Assembly (NCBI GenBank): GCA_016764535.1
Contig: JAESRR010000127.1
Location: 1-12,747 of the forward strand
Origin: Cohaesibacteraceae bacterium
GTDB lineage: Bacteria; Pseudomonadota; Alphaproteobacteria; Rhizobiales; Cohaesibacteraceae
Length of the DNA stretch: 12,747 bases
Reading direction: 5' to 3'
The number at the start of each line of letters is the position of its first letter. Position 1 is the stretch's first letter. The notes beneath the pieces are model-generated. The model saw only the letters and a list, made by a program, of their open reading frames with translations. It had not been told where the DNA came from and ran no database searches. The position numbers and the translations under genes are program-made. Below are positions 6,859 through 12,747 of this stretch, one piece after another.

Positions 6859-6898
6859 TCCAATATGCATTTATTGGAGTTCATTGCAGCCTGTGCAA
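6859..6898. promoter_or_regulatory. Two adjacent inverted repeats, likely operators of the acyl-CoA synthetase
   Basis: The 145-bp divergent gap between the TusA-like gene and the acyl-CoA synthetase contains two clean dyads. TCCAATA (6859-6865) and TATTGGA (6872-6878) are perfect seven-base arms around TGCATT. Five bases further, TTGCA (6884-6888) and TGCAA (6894-6898) are perfect arms around GCCTG. A third compact dyad, TTGCAGCAA, is at 6925-6933, directly before the Shine-Dalgarno sequence. Their density and position suggest sites for dimeric regulators of fatty-acid or storage-polymer metabolism. Which protein binds cannot be told from sequence. Confidence 0.45.
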
Positions 6899-6946
6899 GG
6901 CTATGTTCCCGTTTTGCATTGTATTTGCAGCAAGTGGGAGGGCTGT

Positions 6947-8773
6947 ATGGGTCTGCTGAACCGAATAAAAACAGAATATACGTATCTCAGAGGGTCCCTC
7001 GGGCTGCTAGGTCGTCTCAAGCCGGTCGCAAATGATACCAGTCATGTATTCCCGGTCCTGATGGAGCAGATTGCAGGTCGATTTGGTGACAAAACTGCTT
7101 TGTTTTCGGATAAGGAAAGTTTTACTTTTCGTCAGTTCAATGAACGAGCCAATCAATATGCGCGGTGGGCGAAATCAATCGGGATTAATAAAGGTGATGC
7201 TGTTGCATTGCTGATGCATAACCGACCCGAATTTGTAGCATGCTGGCTTGGCATTATTCGATCGGGTGGTGTTGTCGCGCTCCTGAATACCAATCTGACA
7301 GGGGCTTCGCTGGCACATTGCATCAATATTGCAAAGCCTGGCCATATCATTACAACAGGTGCGTTGGTTGCCGCCAGACATTCGGCTGATGAATTTTTGG
7401 ACCCAGGTGTAAAAACATGGGTTTATGATGCCGATGACCATCAGGTATTTGACTATGATAATCTCAACAAGGCACTGGATTCTCATTCGGGCGCACCTCT
7501 CTCGCAGGGTGAGAAAGTTGAGCTAACCACAGCTGACAGGGCTTTGTTCATTTACACAAGCGGAACAACCGGTCTCCCCAAGGCAGCCAATATCAATCAT
7601 TATCGAGTGCAGGCGATTGCCAATGGTTTTTCAGGTGCATTGCATATGAGTGAGCGCGACCGCACTTATGTAACATTGCCACTATATCATTCTGCTGGCG
7701 GTATTATTGGAGTGGGAGCGGCGCTCACTGTGGGTGGATCCGTATTCATACGTGAAAAATTCTCGGCGGGTAGTTTCTGGGACGATGTTGTCGACAATGA
7801 ATGTACGACTTTTCAGTATATTGGAGAGTTATGCCGGTATCTGGTGAACAGCGCCCCTCATCCAAAAGAACGGCAGCACAAGCTGCGGACCATTTGTGGA
7901 AACGGGCTGAGACCCGATATATGGGATAGATTCAGGGATCGTTTTGCCATTCCCGCAATCCTCGAGTTTTATGCCGCGACCGAAGGCAATGCGGTCATGA
8001 TGAATTTTGATTCCAAATCGGGATCAATTGGCCGAATTCCCTCCTGGTTAAAGAGCAAATTTAATATCGAAGTCGTGCGTTATAATTATGACGAGCAACA
8101 GCTAATTCGAGATGGAAGCGGGTATTGCGAACTATGCAATATCGGCGAAGTCGGTGAATTGATTTCAAAGATTGTTGATGATCCAAAACGACCATCGCAG
8201 CGGTTTGAAGGTTATGCTGATAAAGCGGCAACCGAGCAAAAAATACTCCATGACGTTTTCGAAAAAGGTGACAGGTGGTTTAGAACCGGTGATCTTGTTC
8301 GGCATGACAAGCTTGGCTATTTCTATTTTGTCGACAGAATAGGTGATACTTTCCGTTGGAAGGGCGAGAATGTCGCGACCAGCGAAGTGTCAGAAACACT
8401 CACCAGTGTAGCCGGTGTGCGGGAAGTAAATGTTTACGGCGTAACGGTCCCCGGTCAGGACGGGCGGGCCGGAATGGCAGCACTCACTGTTGATGATACG
8501 TTCGAGTTGGAAGTTTTTGGAAAACACGTCACAAAAACCCTCCCTGCCTATGCGCGACCGTTATTTTTGCGCATTTCACAGGACATGGATCTCACGGGTA
8601 CGTTTAAACTGAAAAAGATAAATCTGGTTAAAGAGGGCTTTGATCCCGCAAACATCGATGATCCGGTCTATTGGTCTCGCGATACCGGGAACTCCTATAT
8701 TTCGATGGACCAAACAAATTACGATGAAATCATGACCGGCAATGCTTCATTTTCCAGAGGGACAGGCGCATGA
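6947..8773 (+). CDS. Long-chain acyl-CoA synthetase, FATP type
   Basis: This 608-residue AMP-forming ligase activates long or very-long-chain fatty acids to acyl-CoA, feeding beta-oxidation or lipid synthesis. The adenylate-forming superfamily motifs are present in order: phosphate-binding YTSGTTGLPK at 203-212, YAATEGN at 342-348, TGD at 447-449, FRWKGENV at 469-476 in the hinge, and the C-terminal lysine Lys554 in TGTFK. The form of the second and fifth motifs and overall length match the bacterial FATP-like branch rather than FadD. An N-terminal hydrophobic-basic stretch suggests membrane association. The ATG at 6947 is chosen because GGAGG (6937-6941) lies five bases upstream. The frame stays open back to 6845, but that extension is cysteine-rich, unlike family N-termini, and crosses the operator-like repeats. 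It overlaps the following DUF924 gene by four bases. Confidence 0.93.
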   Translation: MGLLNRIKTEYTYLRGSLGLLGRLKPVANDTSHVFPVLMEQIAGRFGDKTALFSDKESFTFRQFNERANQYARWAKSIGINKGDAVALLMHNRPEFVACWLGIIRSGGVVALLNTNLTGASLAHCINIAKPGHIITTGALVAARHSADEFLDPGVKTWVYDADDHQVFDYDNLNKALDSHSGAPLSQGEKVELTTADRALFIYTSGTTGLPKAANINHYRVQAIANGFSGALHMSERDRTYVTLPLYHSAGGIIGVGAALTVGGSVFIREKFSAGSFWDDVVDNECTTFQYIGELCRYLVNSAPHPKERQHKLRTICGNGLRPDIWDRFRDRFAIPAILEFYAATEGNAVMMNFDSKSGSIGRIPSWLKSKFNIEVVRYNYDEQQLIRDGSGYCELCNIGEVGELISKIVDDPKRPSQRFEGYADKAATEQKILHDVFEKGDRWFRTGDLVRHDKLGYFYFVDRIGDTFRWKGENVATSEVSETLTSVAGVREVNVYGVTVPGQDGRAGMAALTVDDTFELEVFGKHVTKTLPAYARPLFLRISQDMDLTGTFKLKKINLVKEGFDPANIDDPVYWSRDTGNSYISMDQTNYDEIMTGNASFSRGTGA

Positions 8774-9306
8774 ATGCAGGTCAAGTTATCGAATTCTGGC
8801 TCCATGCAGGTCCTTCAAAATGGTTCGTGCGGGATGACAGTTTTGACATCGAAATTCGCGAACAATTCGGAGATTTATTTGAAGAAGCTTCTAACGGTGG
8901 TTTGAAATCCTGGGAAGAAACCCCTGAAGGAAGGCGAGCGCTAATTTTGGTGCTCGATCAGTTTTCCCGCAATTTGATGCGAGAGAGTGCCCGGGCATTT
9001 GCGCAAGATGATCGCGCGTTAAAAACTGCGGGCGCCGCGCTTGGTGCCGGTGATGCTGATTTGTTGGACAATCACGGGAAGCAGTTCCTCTATATGCCAT
9101 ACATGCATTCTGAAGACCTTGCGGCACAGGAGAAATGTGTCGAATTATTCAGTGCTTTGGGCATCGAAAGTGTCACCAAATACGCCATCATACATAGGGA
9201 CATAATCGCAGAATTCGGCCGTTTTCCCCACAGAAACCCGGTACTCGGGCGGACCATGACAAAGGCCGAACAGACCTATCTTGATGAGGGTGGTTTTTCG
9301 GCATAA
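8770..9306 (+). CDS. DUF924 family protein
   Basis: The 178-residue cytoplasmic protein belongs to DUF924 (PF06041), a mostly helical, TPR-like family of unknown function found in proteobacteria and fungi. Its hallmark segments are all present: the N-terminal EFWLHAGPSKWF at 8-19, LDQFSRN at 62-68, FLYMPYMHSE at 106-115, and HRDIIAEFGRFPHRN at 142-156, which holds most of the conserved polar residues. Length is typical and it is complete. The start codon overlaps the stop of the acyl-CoA synthetase in an ATGA arrangement, so the two are translationally coupled and likely needed together. This gives a hint, though not proof, of a role in acyl-CoA or lipid metabolism. Two terminators follow its stop codon. 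Confidence 0.92.
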   Translation: MNAGQVIEFWLHAGPSKWFVRDDSFDIEIREQFGDLFEEASNGGLKSWEETPEGRRALILVLDQFSRNLMRESARAFAQDDRALKTAGAALGAGDADLLDNHGKQFLYMPYMHSEDLAAQEKCVELFSALGIESVTKYAIIHRDIIAEFGRFPHRNPVLGRTMTKAEQTYLDEGGFSA

Positions 9307-9339
9307 TCGGCCCCGAAAACAGCCTCATGAGCCGCTAAA

Positions 9340-9377
9340 AAGGCCGTCTCACGTCTCACGTGAGACGGCCTTGCGTT
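9340..9377. terminator. Bidirectional terminator with 14-bp perfect stem
   Basis: The arm AAGGCCGTCTCACG (9340-9353) is exactly complementary to 9359-9372 around the loop TCTCA. On the + strand it is followed by GCGTTTT, and on the - strand by five T residues (the A-run 9337-9341), so it can act for both converging genes. The unit GTCTCAC occurs twice in a row (9346-9359) before its complement GTGAGAC (9360-9366), so a second, loopless pairing is possible. Confidence 0.8.
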
Positions 9378-9443
9378 TTGTGGCCTCACGAATGCAAATC
9401 TTCCATCAATTCCAACGTCTTGATAACAATGATTTTCCGGCAT

Positions 9444-9474
9444 AAAAAACGGGCAATTACAGCCCGCTTTTTTT
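9444..9474. terminator. Bidirectional terminator at the 3' end of the chemotaxis gene
   Basis: CGGGC (9450-9454) pairs with GCCCG (9462-9466) around AATTACA, flanked by six A residues on the left (9444-9449) and seven T residues on the right (9468-9474). Each strand therefore reads as a GC stem followed by a T-tract. It lies 20 bases after the stop of the leftward MCP gene and serves it primarily, with backup function for the rightward acyl-CoA synthetase/DUF924 transcript. Confidence 0.85.
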
Positions 9475-9494
9475 AGTGTATTTGTAATGCCCGA

Positions 9495-11642
9495 TCAGGC
9501 GGCTGATACACTGTCGAGGAATTCATCAACTGCACCACGCAGAAGCTGCGTTTGCTCGGCCATGCTGGTTGAAGCACTCAGAACTTCCGTTGCAGAGTTA
9601 CTGGTTTCTCCAACTGCAGAGGTTACGCCTGTCATATCATCAGCCACGCGCTGTGTGCCAGTTGCAGCCTGTTGAACATTGGAACTAATTTCCTGGGTTG
9701 CCGCTCCTTGTTGCTCGACAGCACCTGCAATATTTCCGGTGAACGAACTTACGTCTTCAAGAGTTTTTGCAATGCCCTGAATGGCAACCACAGCATCCTG
9801 TGTGGCTGACTGAATGCTGGAAACCTGCACTGAAATGTCTTCGGTAGCTTTTGCTGTTTGATTGGCAAGATCTTTGACCTCTGCCGCAACAACCGCAAAT
9901 CCCCGACCGCTTTCGCCTGCACGTGCTGCTTCGATCGTGGCATTCAGCGCTAATAGATTTGTTTGTTCTGCGATGTCCTGAATAAGGGATACCACATCAC
10001 CAATTTTCTGAGCACCTTCTGCAAGACCGGCGACAGTCTGGTTTGTTGCCCTGGCGTCGACATTGGCTTGTTCAACAATTTTGTTGGTTTGTCCAACCTG
10101 ACGACTGATTTCTTCAATCGAGGCAGTGAGTTCTTCGGCTGCCGCAGCAACTGTCTGGACGTTTGAAGAGGCTTCTTCTGACGCAGTAGCTGCTGAAGTC
10201 GCACGATCTGAAGTTTGACTGGCAACACCTGTCAATTTTTCGGCGGTTTGTTTCATCTGACGGCTTTCACCATCTACCGAATCAAGTCTTTTTTGAACTT
10301 CGTCGCGGAACTTGGTTATCAATCCGGTTACCCGGTTTTGACGTTCAGTCCGTTCGGTATCCGCGATTTTTGATTCTTCAGCGAGCCGGTTTTGTTCCTC
10401 AACATTGTTGCGGAAGGATCCAATTGCATCGGCAATCTTCCCAATCTCATCGCCACGTTTCAGAGAAGAAAAGTCAACGCTTGTATCGCCCTGGGAAAGT
10501 CGTTGAGCGTGGGAGACAAGCAGAGCAATTGGGTTAACGATTGATCGGGAGATTACAATGGCAATAAGAATAGCTGCCATTATCAGGCCGCCTGCTGCCA
10601 GCAATATGTTGTTTTGTAGATCAACCAGTGGAGCATTGATTTCATCCATGCCCTGAGCGGCGACAATTGCCCAGTTAACACCATTGAACTCAAAATCGGT
10701 TGCGATTATTTCCATGTCCATATTGCGATATGCATCGGAGAATGAAATGCCAGGGCTTCCTGCAAGCGCTTCTCTTACCGCAGGAACGTCAAGCTTTGTT
10801 TTAAGAATGTCGTTGACGTCCGGTGAAAAGCGCGAGTCATTACGGAATAGAAAGTCCTGACCAACGATCACTGTTTCACCGGTTCTACCCCAACCGACCG
10901 ACGATGACATAATTGCATTAATTGCATCAATCGGCATTTGGAAAACCAGCGCGCCGATCCGGGTTCCATCTTCCAGAACCGGTATCGACATGAAACTTGC
11001 CGGCGCTTCATAACTTGGTGCATATGGGCTGAAATCGTAGAAGCTGATTTTGCTCGAGTTTGAGGTGCTGGCTGCGTCACGGGCAGCTTTACCCAGATCT
11101 GAAGAGGCCCATTCCCCCGTAACAAGGTTTGTGGCGAAATCTGCTTCTTTAAAGACCGTGTAAACAATATTACCTTGAAGATCGATCAGGAATATATCGT
11201 AATAATCACGTTCTTTTAACAGCTTGCGGAAATAGGGATGATAGCGTTCGTGAACATTATCATATGGTGAATCCCCGGCGGTAACCACATTGATACGATC
11301 TGCGGCCGGGAGATCGGGCGGCAAATACGCTTTTTTCAGAACCCGCACCGGATCATCGCCAACTTGCGTGAATGCTGTACCAAATTCATTGATCGCCGCG
11401 TGTGTCATCGGACTGGCTGCAGTAATTCGAAGATCCTGCTCAATGGATTTCAAATAGTCGTTCAAAACATTTTTCCGCGCGTCAATCAGGCCTTCTATGC
11501 GTGCCTGATTAAGAGCATCCACCTGGGATGATGCCGAAATGAAACTGATTATTCCCAGTGTTAACGCTGTCGCTAATGCAACAAGTGAGAAAAACATGGG
11601 TAATTTTATGGAAAGTTTAAGGTCCGAAAGAGCATTTGACAT
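9495..11642 (-). CDS. Methyl-accepting chemotaxis protein with Cache-like sensor
   Basis: This 715-residue transmembrane chemoreceptor signals through CheA/CheW to the flagellar motor. In order: membrane segment 1 at about 14-37; a large periplasmic sensor (about 40-342) with Cache-like features such as [14 protein letters not shown] at 148-161; membrane segment 2 at about 345-365; a HAMP domain at about 366-418, starting RSIVNPI and including [14 protein letters not shown]; then a coiled-coil cytoplasmic domain. Its signalling tip, with [21 protein letters not shown] at 557-577, is followed by [11 protein letters not shown]. There is no C-terminal NWETF-type tether for CheR/CheB. Glu- and Gln-rich stretches flanking the tip are possible methylation sites. 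The ATG at 11642 is preferred because AGGGAG (11649-11654, opposite strand) is six bases upstream; a longer frame to 11732 lacks such a site. The ligand is unknown. No che or fla genes are in the window, as is usual for dispersed receptors. Confidence 0.94.
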   Translation of the reverse strand: MSNALSDLKLSIKLPMFFSLVALATALTLGIISFISASSQVDALNQARIEGLIDARKNVLNDYLKSIEQDLRITAASPMTHAAINEFGTAFTQVGDDPVRVLKKAYLPPDLPAADRINVVTAGDSPYDNVHERYHPYFRKLLKERDYYDIFLIDLQGNIVYTVFKEADFATNLVTGEWASSDLGKAARDAASTSNSSKISFYDFSPYAPSYEAPASFMSIPVLEDGTRIGALVFQMPIDAINAIMSSSVGWGRTGETVIVGQDFLFRNDSRFSPDVNDILKTKLDVPAVREALAGSPGISFSDAYRNMDMEIIATDFEFNGVNWAIVAAQGMDEINAPLVDLQNNILLAAGGLIMAAILIAIVISRSIVNPIALLVSHAQRLSQGDTSVDFSSLKRGDEIGKIADAIGSFRNNVEEQNRLAEESKIADTERTERQNRVTGLITKFRDEVQKRLDSVDGESRQMKQTAEKLTGVASQTSDRATSAATASEEASSNVQTVAAAAEELTASIEEISRQVGQTNKIVEQANVDARATNQTVAGLAEGAQKIGDVVSLIQDIAEQTNLLALNATIEAARAGESGRGFAVVAAEVKDLANQTAKATEDISVQVSSIQSATQDAVVAIQGIAKTLEDVSSFTGNIAGAVEQQGAATQEISSNVQQAATGTQRVADDMTGVTSAVGETSNSATEVLSASTSMAEQTQLLRGAVDEFLDSVSAA

Positions 11643-11810
11643 GCTGTTCTCCCTGTCTGTGCCTGTGTATGACGCAGTGGGGTTACCAGTGACCACTACG
11701 CAATTTGCCTGACAACAGAAGAGCAAAGTCAAGTTAACGGAGTGTTATGCTTAATAAAATAATAATAGAAATTCAGGACCAAAGCCGAATTTAGTCGAAT
11801 AATCGGTGAT

Positions 11811-11831
11811 TTAAGTAACCCGTTAAGTAAC
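11811..11831. repeat. 9-bp direct repeat TTAAGTAAC with 12-bp period
   Basis: TTAAGTAAC occurs at 11811-11819 and again at 11823-11831, separated by CCG. A 12-bp start-to-start distance places both copies on roughly the same face of the helix. This is the arrangement expected for tandem half-sites of a regulator such as a response-regulator dimer, which bind direct repeats at about 10-12 bp. It lies in the gap between the MCP and CelD-like genes. Confidence 0.45.
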
Positions 11832-11881
11832 ATTTCTTGCGGAATTCTACAATTCACTCACAAACATTTATACAAGAACAA

Positions 11882-11898
11882 GTATTACAAAATAATAC
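11882..11898. repeat. 6-bp inverted repeat upstream of the CelD-like gene
   Basis: GTATTA (11882-11887) and TAATAC (11893-11898) are perfect arms around CAAAA. The dyad is 42 bases before the ATG at 11941, in the position of a core promoter or operator. Being AT-rich, it could occur by chance. Confidence 0.3.
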
Positions 11899-11940
11899 CC
11901 TCATTAAGGGATGTTTTGGATAGTTTGCTGGAAATTGAAA

Positions 11941-12747
11941 ATGAATAATAATCCGTATGGCAGACAATCGCCATTTTTGCATGAGAAGTTTTACCTTGCT
12001 GCACACGAATACCTTGCTAATTCTTCCAGCGTCATAAATTTTGGACTTGATAAGTCAACTATACCAATTAGTACAAAGATATATTCGCCACTTTGCTGCA
12101 GAATAGCTGTTTTTTGGACCCATATATTTGCTCCTCTTGGTGTCCCGCTTCTGGTAGGAAGCAAAGCAAATGACGAGTTTGACGTCGCGCTCTCAAAGAT
12201 AATGCGCACGCTGGGTCCGGCAGGCTTACTGATTTGGCCCTATTTGCCATTAGATGGTCCCGTCTATCAACAACTGGCAGACTACTCGAGATGTAACGGT
12301 TTACATCACGCTGTTATTCACGAGCATAAACGTGCTGTATTCAGACGCAGCGAAACCAAATTTGGTTATTCTTCAAAACGATTGAAAAAACTTAGAAGTA
12401 CAATCCGTAAACTTGAGAAACTGGGCCAACTGGAACATTTGTCCTATATGGATGGGATTCCCTCCGATCAATTGCAATATTTGTGCGATGGTTTTTTGGA
12501 TCTTGAGCGTAACGGCTGGAAAGGTCGGAAAAAAACGGCTCTTGCAAGCTCGAAGAAAACGCGCAAATTTTTTGAAAACTCTATCACCGGGATGAATGAA
12601 ACAGGCGATGTCCGTTTTGATTGCCTTACACTTGATGGAAAGTTAATTGGTTGTTTGATCTCTCTCCTTGCCGGTGATGAAGGCTGTATCTGGAAAATAG
12701 CTTTTGATGAAAATCTACACATCTATTCACCCGGGGTGGTATTACTC
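11941..12747 (+). CDS. CelD/BcsL-type GNAT-fold acyltransferase, 3'-truncated by window edge
   Basis: The frame stays open from 11941 to the last base, giving 269 residues without a stop. It resembles proteins of the CelD/BcsL group (Acetyltransf_6, GNAT fold), seen in polysaccharide or cell-envelope gene sets. The key resemblance is a basic amphipathic helix, SSKRLKKLRSTIRKLEKLG, at about 147-165, the hallmark start of that domain. It is followed by a strand with HLSYMDG, an FLDLERNGWKGR segment near 186-197, and the start of the acetyl-CoA-binding core (CLISLLAGDEGCIWKIAFDE). A hydrophobic GLLIWPYLPLDG near 98-109 resembles the same family's N-terminal half. The C-terminal part lies beyond the window. 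ATG 11941 has GGA eight bases upstream; an in-frame ATG at 11911 directly abuts AAGGG and would add ten residues. No polysaccharide genes are visible on the left to support a pathway. Confidence 0.75.
   Translation, partial: MNNNPYGRQSPFLHEKFYLAAHEYLANSSSVINFGLDKSTIPISTKIYSPLCCRIAVFWTHIFAPLGVPLLVGSKANDEFDVALSKIMRTLGPAGLLIWPYLPLDGPVYQQLADYSRCNGLHHAVIHEHKRAVFRRSETKFGYSSKRLKKLRSTIRKLEKLGQLEHLSYMDGIPSDQLQYLCDGFLDLERNGWKGRKKTALASSKKTRKFFENSITGMNETGDVRFDCLTLDGKLIGCLISLLAGDEGCIWKIAFDENLHIYSPGVVLL

Larger units (their letters stand above)
11643..11940. promoter_or_regulatory. AT-rich divergent spacer between the MCP and CelD-like genes
   Basis: This 298-base gap must hold the promoters of both divergent genes. 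No confident -35/-10 pair is visible. It contains a 9-bp direct repeat (11811-11831), a 6-bp inverted repeat (11882-11898), and a 15-codon frame at 11747-11794 with GGAG four bases before its ATG. The strong AT bias from about 11740 to 11940 fits promoter DNA and contrasts with the coding regions on both sides. Confidence 0.5.

Noticed and set aside
6845..6946. Long N-terminal extension of the acyl-CoA synthetase
   Set aside because: It is cysteine-rich, unlike family N-termini, and crosses the inverted repeats, while ATG 6947 has a strong GGAGG site.
12068..12250. Leftward small frames at 11991-12250
   Set aside because: They are antisense to the CelD-like reading frame, which stays open for 269 codons.

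Overview
The window looks like an ordinary chromosomal stretch of an alphaproteobacterium, most likely from the Hyphomicrobiales (rhizobia-like) group. The evidence is the gene repertoire: an OmpR-type regulator, a FATP-type acyl-CoA synthetase followed by a DUF924 gene, a single-Cache MCP with a HAMP domain, an S11 carboxypeptidase with a proline-rich tail, and a CelD-like acyltransferase. Base composition is moderate, below that of soil rhizobia, which would suit a marine or host-associated member; this is inference from protein style, not a placement. I see no phage, IS, CRISPR, tRNA or rRNA.

Left part (1-1560). The first 325 bases hold no convincing gene, but they contain a 16-bp perfect palindrome and an intrinsic terminator with no visible gene in front of it, so a small RNA is possible. 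Then comes a small, exported, extremely acidic protein (326-610), a strong 12-bp hairpin, and an OmpR-family response regulator (695-1378) with no histidine kinase beside it. A long imperfect hairpin fills the convergent gap at 1454-1542.

Middle part (1562-6801). Three genes run leftwards, probably as one unit in the order M20 amidohydrolase, TauE/SafE (TSUP) permease, HerA/FtsK-like ATPase. Divergent from them is an S11 D-alanyl-D-alanine carboxypeptidase (5336-6535). It converges on a TusA-family sulfur-carrier gene (6568-6801).

Right part (6802-12747). The 145-bp region between tusA-like and the acyl-CoA synthetase carries two clean inverted repeats that look like operators. The synthetase (6947-8773) overlaps a DUF924 gene (8770-9306) by 4 bp, so the two are translationally coupled. 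Two bidirectional terminators separate them from a convergent methyl-accepting chemotaxis protein (9495-11642). After an AT-rich 298-bp spacer with a direct repeat and an inverted repeat, a CelD/BcsL-type GNAT-fold protein begins at 11941 and runs off the right edge.

Most of the window is housekeeping or common accessory metabolism. The least explained parts are the acidic exported protein plus orphan response regulator, the structured gaps around them, and the paired operator-like repeats upstream of the acyl-CoA synthetase. I do not see evidence of a complete novel system.
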